Source of the DNA: Rhizobium sp. 18065
GTDB taxonomy: Bacteria > Pseudomonadota > Alphaproteobacteria > Rhizobiales > Rhizobiaceae
Length of the DNA stretch: 64,000 bases
Assembly (NCBI RefSeq): GCF_902706095.1
Contig: NZ_CACSJP010000001.1
Location: forward strand, 868,001-932,000
Direction of reading: 5' to 3'
Shown: positions 54,968 to 62,700 of the stretch, piece by piece
How positions within the stretch are numbered: the first letter of the stretch is position 1
Layout of the letters: each line of letters opens with the position of its first letter
Translations under genes and position numbers: made by a program
The notes under the pieces: model-generated
Seen by the model: only the letters and a program-made list of their open reading frames with translations
The model's database searches: none
Told to the model about the DNA's origin: nothing

Positions 54968-55699
54968 ATGAGCGCCTCTTGCGGCCATAGCCACGGCCCC
55001 TTCGACGGCATGTCGGACACCTACAAGCGCAGGCTCTGGCTGGTGATTGCCATCAATGCCGGAATGTTCTTCATTGAGATGACCGCCGGCCAACTGGCTC
55101 GCTCCCAGGCGCTGCAGGCCGATGCGCTGGATTTTTTTGCGGACGCCGTCACCTACGGCATTTCGCTCGCCGTCATCGGCGCCTCCATTCGTGTCCGCAC
55201 GTCGGCTGCCGCCGCCAAGGGCGTGAGCCTGTTTCTGATGGGCCTCTGGGTCTTCGGTTCCACGCTTTACCGCGTCTTCTACATGAACTTGCCGGAAGCG
55301 CCGATCATGGGCGTGATCGGCTTCCTGGCGCTGATTGCCAATGTCGCCAGTGTTCTGCTGCTGATGAGCTACAAGGATGGCGATGCCAATGTGCGCTCCG
55401 TCTGGCTATGCTCGCGCAATGATGCGATCGGCAATGTCATCGTCATGATCGCGGCCATCGGGGTCTGGGGCACCGCTACCGCCTGGCCGGACCTGATCGT
55501 CGCGGCCATCATGGCCGGCCTCTTCCTGACGTCTTCGGTCCAGATCCTGCGGCAGTCATGGACGGAGTGGCATGGCGGGCACGCTGACGGCCACGATCAT
55601 GCAAGCGATGGCGTTGTCCCGGCTGTGGTGCACGCCACCGCCTGCTGCGCTGATCACGCACATCATCATCACGAGGCTGGCCACAAGCACAGTCACTGA
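54968..55699 (+). CDS. Cation diffusion facilitator-type metal transporter
   Basis: A 243-residue membrane protein of the CDF/cation efflux superfamily. An N-terminal CGHSHG and a C-terminal histidine-rich tail (HGGHADGHDH, then HAHHHHEAGHKHSH) bind metal. About six helices lie between residues 20 and 200. The helix 2 site has LDFFADAV (D-x3-D); the helix 5 site has NDAIGNV (D-x3-N) in place of the usual H/D-x3-D. It lacks the long cytoplasmic domain of full CDF proteins. It should export Zn, Cd, Co or Pb, under the divergent MerR regulator. ATG 54968 follows AGGAAA-type bases. Confidence 0.85.
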   Translation: MSASCGHSHGPFDGMSDTYKRRLWLVIAINAGMFFIEMTAGQLARSQALQADALDFFADAVTYGISLAVIGASIRVRTSAAAAKGVSLFLMGLWVFGSTLYRVFYMNLPEAPIMGVIGFLALIANVASVLLLMSYKDGDANVRSVWLCSRNDAIGNVIVMIAAIGVWGTATAWPDLIVAAIMAGLFLTSSVQILRQSWTEWHGGHADGHDHASDGVVPAVVHATACCADHAHHHHEAGHKHSH

Positions 55700-55727
55700 C
55701 TGTCTTGTCTGCAATTGCGCATAAAAA

Positions 55728-55753
55728 AACCGGCCGGGTTTCCCTGGCCGGTT
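55728..55753. terminator. Bidirectional terminator after the CDF gene
   Basis: AACCGGCC (55728-55735) and GGCCGGTT (55746-55753) form an 8-bp stem. On the minus strand it is followed by seven T residues, a strong terminator for the 105-residue gene. It is less certain on the plus strand for the CDF transcript. Confidence 0.85.
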
Positions 55754-55775
55754 GAGGAGAGCCCGCTCTGCATAC

Positions 55776-56093
55776 TCAGAATTCGGCGTAGTCCGGCAGA
55801 TCGTATTCGCGGTAGGCCGCTTCGACCTGCTGCGAGACCGAGTTGGCAACGCGCTCGTCGCTGTTGGCCGTCGCGGACTCGGCCGTCAGCGAAGCCTTGC
55901 GTCCGCCTTCGACGGTCCAGAGCGCCGAAGCAAGCTGGTTCGACAGCAGTGTGCTGGAAAACGTGTTGGGGCTGCCGGTGCGGGCCTTCGAGGTCGTGCT
56001 GGTGTCCGGCGCAGCATCATCGGCATCGGCCGTGCTGGGCACGTAGCGATTTTGATAGGAATAGTTGCTGCTAAGACCGCTATCGATCCTCAT
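55776..56093 (-). CDS. Small Ser/Ala-rich protein, unknown, behind a CtrA box
   Basis: A 105-residue protein that I do not recognise. It is rich in Ser, Ala, Thr and Asn; MRIDSGLSSNYSYQNRYVPS opens it, and the C-terminus VANSVSQQVEAAYREYDLPD is predicted helical. No signal peptide or membrane segment is seen. A perfect CtrA box lies 24 bp upstream, so it may be cell-cycle or motility regulated. It ends in a strong terminator and is monocistronic, which supports it as a real gene. Confidence 0.7.
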   Translation of the reverse strand: MRIDSGLSSNYSYQNRYVPSTADADDAAPDTSTTSKARTGSPNTFSSTLLSNQLASALWTVEGGRKASLTAESATANSDERVANSVSQQVEAAYREYDLPDYAEF

Positions 56094-56116
56094 GGCGGAC
56101 GCCTCGGTTGAAAGAA

Positions 56117-56132
56117 TTAACCATTTGTTAAC
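56117..56132 (-). promoter_or_regulatory. CtrA binding site candidate
   Basis: TTAA (56117-56120), seven bases (CCATTTG), then TTAAC (56128-56132) match the CtrA consensus TTAA-N7-TTAAC exactly. It lies 24 bp upstream of the 105-residue gene, in the position of a core promoter. Confidence 0.65.
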
Positions 56133-56311
56133 CTTTGAACCTTGCGCGAGGCTTGCGTGTTGCGGCGCAAGAGCGAGATTTGGCCTTGCGCCAAGCCCGC
56201 ACTCGGACTACGCGGCGGCCGAATCATGGATGTGTGGGTTTCATTTTTTAGGAAGTGCGCAAGCAATCACGAAAAGACACCCGTGAAAGCTTGCACGTCC
56301 CCAGGGTCGGA

Positions 56312-58420
56312 TCACATCTTCCCCGCCACCTTGATCGCGAACGCGTATTCGAAGGCGATCTCTTCCAACCGCTGGAAGCGGCCGGACTTGCCGCCATGAC
56401 CGGCTGCCATATTGGTTTTCAGCAGGAAAGGTCCTGCATCCGGCGCATGCTCGCGTAGCTTGGCGATCCACTTGGTCGGTTCCCAATAGGTCACGCGCGG
56501 GTCGGTGAGGCCAGACAGCGCCAGGATCGGCGGATAGGCCTTGGCCGCGACATTGTCATAGGGCGAATAGGCGGCGATCCAGTTATACTCCTCTTCGGAC
56601 TCGATCGGATTGCCCCATTCCGGCCATTCCGGCGGCGTCAGCGGCAGCGTGTCGTCGAGCATGGTGTTGAGCACGTCGACAAACGGCACGGCAGCGATGA
56701 TGCCGGCGAATTTCTCCGGTGCCATATTGGCGATCGCGCCCATCAGCATGCCGCCGGCAGATCCGCCTTCGGCAATGATGTTTGCGTAAGACGTGTATTT
56801 TTCTGCAACGAGATGATCGGCGGCGGCAATGAAGTCCTTGAAGGTATTGGCCTTCTTTTCCATCTTGCCGTCTTCATACCAGGAAAATCCCTTGTCCTTG
56901 CCGCCCCGGATATGGGCGATGGCATAGACGAAGCCACGATCGGCGAGCGACAGGCAATTGGTGTTGAAGCCGGCCGGGATGGTGATGCCATAGGCACCGT
57001 AGCCGTAAAGCAGGCAAGGGGCAGAGCCATCGAGCTTCGTATCGCGGCGATAGAGCAGGGTGACCGGTACGTCGACGCCGTCATGCGCCTTGGCAAAGAC
57101 GCGGCGCGTGACATAGTCATCCGGATTATGGCCGGAGGGGACTTCCTGTGTCTTGAGCAGCGTGCGCGCGCGTGTCGCCATATTGTAGTCGAACAACTGG
57201 CCTGGCGTGGTCATCGACGAATAAGAGAACCGGATGACGTCGGTGTCGTATTCCGCCGACCCGGAAAGGCCGAGCGAATAGGCCTCCTCGGCAAACGCGA
57301 TCGAATGTTCCTCGCCCGACATGCGGTCGCGGATCATGATCACCGGCAGGCCGTCGCGGCGCTCGAGCCAGACGAGGTGCCGTGCAAAGGCCATGTGGTT
57401 GAGGATCAGCCGGCCGGGTTCATGCGCCACGACCTCTTTCCAGTTTTCCTTGCCGGGTGCCGACACCGGCGCCTCGACGATCTTGAAGTCCTTGGCGTCG
57501 CCGGCATTGGTCAGGATGTAGAAGACGTCGCCGCCTTCGGTCATCGCATATTCGATGCCTTCCTCACGCTCGGCCACCAGCTGCGGCTCGGCCGTCAGGT
57601 CCTTGGTCGAGAGCAGGCGGTATTCCGAAGTCTCGTGGTCATGGATGTCGATATAGATGAAGTCGTCGAGCAGCGATCCGCCGACGCCCATGAAGAAGCC
57701 AGGATCCTTCTCTTCATAGACCAGCCGGTCGGAAGATTGCTGCTCGCCCACAATGTGATGGAAGACCTTGGACGGACGATGGTTTTCGTCCTGCAGCGTA
57801 TAGAAGAAGCTCTTGCCGTCGGGTGCCCAGACGCCGCCGCCGGCAGTGTTTTCCAGCACGTCGCCAAGGTCCTGCTTGGTGGCCAGATCGCGGATGCGCA
57901 GGGTGAAATATTCCGAACCCTTGTCGTCATAGCCCCAGATGCCGAAGGCATGGTCGGTCGTGTGGTCGATGCCCGACAGGCGGAAATAATCCTTGCCTTG
58001 CGCCTCCTTGTCGCCGTCGAGCAGAAGATCGCGCAGCGCCTCGTCCTTCGGATCGCCATTACGCGGAATGCGGAAATAGCGCGGCTGCTCGCCGCCGGTG
58101 ACGAAGGCCGAGCCATAGGCAAACGGGCCGTCCTTCATCGGGATCGAAGAATCGTCCTCCTTGATCCGGCCCTTCATCTCGTCGAACAGCGTCTTCTGTA
58201 GCGCCTTGGTGTCGGCCATCGCCGCGTCCATGTGGGTATTTTCCGCCTCCAGATAGCCGCGGATCTCGGGGTCGAGGATCGAGGTGTCCTTGAACATCTG
58301 CTGCCAGTTGTCGGCCCGCAGCCACGCATAGTCGTCGGTGCGGGTGATCCCGTGGCGGGTATCGCTGACCGGTTTTTTGGCAACGGTCGGCGGTGTCGGC
58401 AGGTTGTTGAAGATGGACAA
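56312..58420 (-). CDS. ptrB: Oligopeptidase B (S9A prolyl oligopeptidase family)
   Basis: A 702-residue serine peptidase that cleaves small peptides after basic residues. The N-terminal seven-bladed propeller gates the active site; the catalytic domain has the nucleophile in EGGSAGGMLMGA (about Ser554), Asp in LTDPRVTYWEP and His in AAGHGGKSGR near the C-terminus. KKPVSDTRHGITRTDDYAWL is the family N-terminus. I choose a TTG start at 58420, preceded by GGAAGG; it gives MSIFNNLPTPPTVAKK. The frame is open further upstream without similarity. The enzyme is probably cytosolic, with no signal peptide. Confidence 0.92.
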   Translation of the reverse strand: MSIFNNLPTPPTVAKKPVSDTRHGITRTDDYAWLRADNWQQMFKDTSILDPEIRGYLEAENTHMDAAMADTKALQKTLFDEMKGRIKEDDSSIPMKDGPFAYGSAFVTGGEQPRYFRIPRNGDPKDEALRDLLLDGDKEAQGKDYFRLSGIDHTTDHAFGIWGYDDKGSEYFTLRIRDLATKQDLGDVLENTAGGGVWAPDGKSFFYTLQDENHRPSKVFHHIVGEQQSSDRLVYEEKDPGFFMGVGGSLLDDFIYIDIHDHETSEYRLLSTKDLTAEPQLVAEREEGIEYAMTEGGDVFYILTNAGDAKDFKIVEAPVSAPGKENWKEVVAHEPGRLILNHMAFARHLVWLERRDGLPVIMIRDRMSGEEHSIAFAEEAYSLGLSGSAEYDTDVIRFSYSSMTTPGQLFDYNMATRARTLLKTQEVPSGHNPDDYVTRRVFAKAHDGVDVPVTLLYRRDTKLDGSAPCLLYGYGAYGITIPAGFNTNCLSLADRGFVYAIAHIRGGKDKGFSWYEDGKMEKKANTFKDFIAAADHLVAEKYTSYANIIAEGGSAGGMLMGAIANMAPEKFAGIIAAVPFVDVLNTMLDDTLPLTPPEWPEWGNPIESEEEYNWIAAYSPYDNVAAKAYPPILALSGLTDPRVTYWEPTKWIAKLREHAPDAGPFLLKTNMAAGHGGKSGRFQRLEEIAFEYAFAIKVAGKM

Positions 58421-58526
58421 GGTGGTTTCCTTCCAGAAAACGGAACACGCGGTTGAGCGAGAGATAGAGAGGCAGGCGGCCGCGATCAAGGCGCGGCCCA
58501 GCCTTGGCGTACTCAGCCTGGCGTGC

Positions 58527-59414
58527 TCAGCCGTCCGTGCTGTGCGACGACTTTGCCCAGTCCATGTAGAGATCGAGCGCCTTGCGGGTCACAGGTCCCT
58601 CCTGCAGTTGCAGGTCATCGAGCCGTGTCACCGGCACCACCTTGGAGTAATTGCCGGTCTGGAAAATCTCGTCGGCATTCATGAAGTCCTCGACCGACAG
58701 CGTCGCCTCGCGGACCTCGAAGCCTGCATGGCGCAACAGGCCAATGATCCGGGCGCGGGTGATGCCGGCCAGGAAGGTGCGGTTCGCCGCCGGCGTATAG
58801 ACGATGCCGTCCTTGACCATGAAGACGTTGGAAGAGGCTGTTTCAACCACATTGCCGTTCATGTCGCGCACCAGCGCATTGTCGAAGCCTCTGCTGCGCG
58901 CATCGATGATCATCCGGCCGGAATTGGGGTAGAGGCTGCCGGTCTTGGCATCGGTCATCGCGCATTCCGGCGTCGGCCGACGAAAGGGCGACAGCGTCAG
59001 CGACGACGGCTTGGCGGTGTGCATCGGGGCCTCGAACAGGCAGAGCGCAAAGCGTGTCGATTCCGGGTCGGCGGCGACGACCGAACCGGCCTGGCCATGT
59101 TCGGCCCAGTACATCGGCTTGATGTAGATGGCCGTCCGGCCGTCGAACTTGGCGATACCTTCCCAGGCCAGCCGTTCGATCTCGCTGGCGTCGACAGTCG
59201 CCTTCATGCCCATGTTTTCCGCCGATCGATTGACCCGCTGGCAATGCAGGTCGAGATCCGGCGCAATGCCGTCGAACCAGCGGGCGCCGTCGAATACCGT
59301 CGAGCCCAGCCACATGGCATGCGATGTCGGTCCGATCAGCGGCGGATTGCCGGAAAGCCAGTCGCCGTCGACATAGGTGAATGTGGGCGTGCGGGCAGAG
59401 GAATCGACAGCCAT
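58527..59414 (-). CDS. ilvE: Branched-chain amino acid aminotransferase
   Basis: A 295-residue class IV PLP aminotransferase of the IlvE type, using leucine, isoleucine or valine with 2-oxoglutarate. The PLP lysine is Lys157 in AMTDAKTGSLYPN. HAMWLGSTVFDGARWFDGIA and VVETASSNVFMVKDGIVYTP are conserved, and ADEIFQTGNYSKVVPVTRL closes the fold. Some rhizobia have several such genes and one may be D-amino acid-like, so the substrate is inferred. The oligopeptidase B gene follows about 100 bp later on the same strand. Confidence 0.87.
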   Translation of the reverse strand: MAVDSSARTPTFTYVDGDWLSGNPPLIGPTSHAMWLGSTVFDGARWFDGIAPDLDLHCQRVNRSAENMGMKATVDASEIERLAWEGIAKFDGRTAIYIKPMYWAEHGQAGSVVAADPESTRFALCLFEAPMHTAKPSSLTLSPFRRPTPECAMTDAKTGSLYPNSGRMIIDARSRGFDNALVRDMNGNVVETASSNVFMVKDGIVYTPAANRTFLAGITRARIIGLLRHAGFEVREATLSVEDFMNADEIFQTGNYSKVVPVTRLDDLQLQEGPVTRKALDLYMDWAKSSHSTDG

Positions 59415-59717
59415 CAGAGGTCTCCTGTTCTTGTTGGAAGCGAGGAAAGTCTCCCTGCCGGCTCAGGTCAAGGAGAAAGTGTCCTGCTGCTCCGTAAAGG
59501 CGCGGTGCTGGGAGAAAACCACGAAAGATCCTCGGAATTTGACGAAAAATCAGAAGCTTGGCTGATCGGTCGATCAAAACAAGTGATAGGTCTCCATCGT
59601 CACCGATCGTCTGTCAGCCGATCGCTCCACAGCCAAGTCGCTCGCCTTGGTTAAAGATCCCGTAACGCATTGCTGCAATATTGAAGCAGTTCGTCTCCGC
59701 TGCTGCGGAGGTTTGTA
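59415..59717. other. Intergenic region between divergent ilvE and mipA
   Basis: About 300 bp holding two promoters. A small palindrome GATCG-GT-CGATC lies at 59564-59575. A near-CtrA sequence at 59651-59666 has one mismatch. I see nothing else I can support. Confidence 0.35.
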
Positions 59718-60539
59718 TTGCGTCAAAGTCTGGGGTCCATCATGCGAAATGCCGCCCGTGCCATCGTCCTGTCTTCGTGCGCCCTGGCTTTTGCCGGTCA
59801 GGCGAAAGCCGAAGGCTTCTGGTCCGGCAACTGGTACCTGACGCTCGGCGGCTCCGGCATTTCCGCGCCGAAATTTGAAGGTGCGAAGGACAACAAGCTG
59901 TTCTTTTCGCCGATCATTTCGCTCGGCCGCGGCAACCAGCCGCGCTTCAGCTCGCGCAATGATAGCGCATCTTTCGCCATTTATGACACGGACGTCCTGC
60001 GTGCGGGTGTCGCCGGCAAGTTCATCCCCGGCCGCGATGCGGGCGATGCCGACGAGTTGATCGGTCTCTCCGATATCAAGTGGGGCGGTGAACTCGGCGG
60101 CTTTGCCGATGTCTATGTCACAGACTACCTGCGCGCCCGCGCCGAATTGCGCCAGGGCATTCGCAGCCATGACGGCCTCGTTGCCGACCTCGCGCTCGAT
60201 GCCTTCACCGATATCGCCCCGGATCTGCGCATTTCCGGCGGTCCGCGCGCCACCTATGCGACCAGCGGCTATACCAAGGCCTATTATGGCGTCGATGCCG
60301 GTGAATCGGCAGCGTCCGGCCTCAGCGAATATCATCCGGATGGCGGCTTCACTTCGGTTGGCGCCGGTGCCGCCATCACCTGGGACGCCACCGAAAAATT
60401 GCAGATGAGCGCCTTCACCGAATACAAGCGCCTGACCGGTCCTGCCGCCGACAGCAGCCTTGTCGAGGAGCGAGGCAGCAAGAACCAGCTGACATTCGGC
60501 GTATCGGCCAGCTACAAGTTCGGTTTCAGCCTCGATTGA
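59718..60539 (+). CDS. MipA/OmpV family outer membrane protein
   Basis: A 273-residue outer membrane beta-barrel. The signal peptide ends near AFAGQAKA (about residue 31), followed by EGFWSGNWYLTLGGSGISAP and GGELGGFADVYVTDYLRARA strands, and the C-terminal strand ends in SYKFGFSLD with a terminal aromatic-rich pattern. The family includes MipA, which scaffolds murein synthases, and OmpV. TTG 59718 is chosen because GGAGG lies six bases before it; ATG 59742 is the alternative. It is monocistronic. Confidence 0.85.
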   Translation: MRQSLGSIMRNAARAIVLSSCALAFAGQAKAEGFWSGNWYLTLGGSGISAPKFEGAKDNKLFFSPIISLGRGNQPRFSSRNDSASFAIYDTDVLRAGVAGKFIPGRDAGDADELIGLSDIKWGGELGGFADVYVTDYLRARAELRQGIRSHDGLVADLALDAFTDIAPDLRISGGPRATYATSGYTKAYYGVDAGESAASGLSEYHPDGGFTSVGAGAAITWDATEKLQMSAFTEYKRLTGPAADSSLVEERGSKNQLTFGVSASYKFGFSLD

Positions 60540-60637
60540 GACGCCGGCACCTTTGCCCGGCACTGTGCTGATTTTTCGCGGTTGCTGACCGGCAATCGCG
60601 GTTTTCTTGGCCGCCGCCATGCTCTATCACTGGCGTC

Positions 60638-61591
60638 ATGAACAGTTCAGCCGACCACTCCGATCGCGTTATCGACGCCCCTTCCGACAACTGGGTCTAC
60701 CGCGCGTTGCCGCGCTGGCTCTGGCCCTTCGCCCAGCTCGCCCGCTGGGATCGGCCGATCGGCTGGCAATTGCTGATGTGGCCGTGTTTCTGGTCCTCGG
60801 CGCTGGCGGCCAACGTCCTGGCCGCCGAAGACCGGCTGAACCCGACGCTGTTTGTCTTTCATCTCGCCCTGTTCTTTGTCGGATCGGTTGCCATGCGCGG
60901 TGCCGGCTGCACCTATAACGACCTGGTCGACCATGAGATTGATGACAAGGTTGCGCGCACCCGCTCGCGTCCCTTGCCGTCCGGCCGTGTGTCGCGCCGG
61001 GATGCCAAGATCTTCATGGGGCTTCAGGCGCTGGTCGGGCTGGCGGTTCTGCTCTGCTTCAACACGTTCTCGATTGTCCTCGGTATCGCATCGCTAGCGA
61101 TCGTGGCGATCTATCCGTTTGCCAAGCGCTTCACCGACTGGCCGCAATTCTTTCTCGGCCTCGCCTTTTCCTGGGGCGGCCTGATGGGCTGGGCCGGCCT
61201 GCATGGTAATCTGTCGCTCGCTGCTGTCCTGCTTTATGTCGGCGCCGTCGCCTGGACCATCGGTTATGACACGATCTACGCCCATCAGGACAAGGAGGAT
61301 GACGCACTCGTCGGCGTGCGCTCGACGGCGCGCCTGTTCGGCGACGACACGAAACTCTGGCTCGCCGGCCTTTATGGCCTGACGCTCCTGCTGCTTCTCG
61401 TCTCCTTTGTCATGGCGGGCGCAGGCTTCCCGGCCATTCTCGGTCTCATGATCGCCGGTGGACTGTTCGCATGGCAGATCAAGGTCCTCGACATCAATGA
61501 CGGCGCCCAATGCCTGGCGCTGTTCAAGTCGAACAATCGCGTCGGAGCGATCATCTTCCTCGGCCTGCTTCTGGCTCTGCCTTTCGCCTGA
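60638..61591 (+). CDS. ubiA: 4-hydroxybenzoate octaprenyltransferase
   Basis: A 317-residue membrane prenyltransferase that attaches the polyprenyl tail to 4-hydroxybenzoate in ubiquinone synthesis. The two aspartate-rich motifs are NDLVDHEIDDKVARTRSRPL and DTIYAHQDKEDDALVGVRST. About eight or nine helices are seen. ATG 60638 is chosen. Its prenyl donor is made by the polyprenyl synthase encoded at 18.3-19.3 kb. It is monocistronic. Confidence 0.95.
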   Translation: MNSSADHSDRVIDAPSDNWVYRALPRWLWPFAQLARWDRPIGWQLLMWPCFWSSALAANVLAAEDRLNPTLFVFHLALFFVGSVAMRGAGCTYNDLVDHEIDDKVARTRSRPLPSGRVSRRDAKIFMGLQALVGLAVLLCFNTFSIVLGIASLAIVAIYPFAKRFTDWPQFFLGLAFSWGGLMGWAGLHGNLSLAAVLLYVGAVAWTIGYDTIYAHQDKEDDALVGVRSTARLFGDDTKLWLAGLYGLTLLLLLVSFVMAGAGFPAILGLMIAGGLFAWQIKVLDINDGAQCLALFKSNNRVGAIIFLGLLLALPFA

Positions 61592-61688
61592 GCGATAGCC
61601 TCTTTTGACGTCCGGGTTTCATGCCCGGATCAAGCGTCGAACTGGCTTGGATCGGCACGTTCTGTTGCAAGTACCTTGAAAACAAACA

Positions 61689-61712
61689 GGCCCGGAAGTC
61701 GCCTTCCGGGCC
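61689..61712 (-). terminator. Terminator after the DUF6101 gene
   Basis: GGCCCGGAAG (61689-61698) and CTTCCGGGCC (61703-61712) form a 10-bp stem with loop TCGC. On the minus strand it is followed by TGTTTGTTTTC. It can also act on the plus strand for ubiA, less strongly. Confidence 0.85.
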
Positions 61713-61738
61713 CTGTAATGTTCCGTCTTGGGACGAAA

Positions 61739-62311
61739 TCAGCTGCGGGCGATGATTTCCTTGCCGGAAATCTTCATGGTTACGCCAAGCGAACCGGTCG
61801 TGCGGCGCACCAGGAAGCGCGGGCGGCGCTCGGCGAAATAGGAATGGCGGCGGCGTGGCTGCGTATCACGGGTGCGCACCTCGCCGATATGTTCTTCCAG
61901 CGGACGGGCAATGCCGTCGGCCTCGACCATTAGCATCGGGATCCGGAAGGCGTCTGCCCAGCCGCGCCAGTCGGCAGCAATATCGCAAAGGTCGTGGGCC
62001 ACGAGCAGCGGGATGCACAGATCCGGATCGTCGTGATGCAGTTCGAGTGTCACTGTGACTTCGCCGTCGCCATGGTCGATCGCCCGGGCCGCAACGCCTT
62101 TGAAGGCACGGGCCGGCAGGGCGAAGGAGAGGGGAAGGCCGCTGCCAGGAAGGATTTTGCGCAGCACGGCGCCGCGTTCGTCGATGGTGATTGTCACATC
62201 GCCTAAGGAGCCGTGCAATGCGTAGGAGACCTGCTGTGGGAACCGCGAGGGATCCAGTCGCAGAGTGGCTCCTGCCCAATCGGGCTTCATAACGGTGTTC
62301 GTCATCTTCAT
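61739..62311 (-). CDS. DUF6101 family protein
   Basis: A 190-residue protein I recall as DUF6101, found in rhizobia with no known function. MKPDWAGATLRLDPSRFPQQ opens the conserved region, then VTITIDERGAVLRKILPGSG, LELHHDDPDLCIPLLVAHDL and a basic C-terminus (RRRHSYFAERRPRFLVRRTT). No signal peptide or membrane segment is seen; it appears cytosolic. It lies between ubiA and the DUF1217 gene. Confidence 0.75.
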   Translation of the reverse strand: MKMTNTVMKPDWAGATLRLDPSRFPQQVSYALHGSLGDVTITIDERGAVLRKILPGSGLPLSFALPARAFKGVAARAIDHGDGEVTVTLELHHDDPDLCIPLLVAHDLCDIAADWRGWADAFRIPMLMVEADGIARPLEEHIGEVRTRDTQPRRRHSYFAERRPRFLVRRTTGSLGVTMKISGKEIIARS

Positions 62312-62700
62312 GCTACCCTTGTTTTACCCGAGAGCGCGTCATGTGCTCGTCTGTTTGGGACTTCTCGTCCTCTGTAGGGGCAACATAGCCAGCGGCTGTT
62401 CGAGACAGCTTAAAAATCGCGGTAAAAAAAACCTTGCAGTCTCAAATGGTTAGTTTTGTCGTACTGCGCAGGGTTGCTGAAATATGAAAATCGGGGCCGA
62501 TCTATTCCAGATCGATACAGATGTCGGAATGCCGGGATGTGGGCCGGGATGTTGGAAGGCCGAGCCAGTATGCCGCCTGTTTCATGCGGCCGTCTCGAAA
62601 AGCGCATTCGCAGCGTTTCTTCACAAAGATATAAAGCTCCGAGCAAGGATTAAGGCGCATGATGCGATTCGCATAATTCGATTTTTCTGCCGAGGACGCG
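62312..62700. other. Intergenic region before the DUF1217 gene
   Basis: About 390 bp holding the divergent promoters of the DUF6101 and DUF1217 genes. It has an AT-rich segment around 62405-62440. I see no RNA gene, no convincing flagellar promoter match and no gene. Confidence 0.4.

Noticed and set aside
59651..59666. CtrA-like sequence TTAA-N7-GTAAC between ilvE and mipA
   Set aside because: It has a mismatch in the second half-site and no supporting position relative to a clear promoter.
62456..62653. Small open frames before the DUF1217 gene
   Set aside because: They lack ribosome binding sites and overlap in both directions in an evident promoter region.
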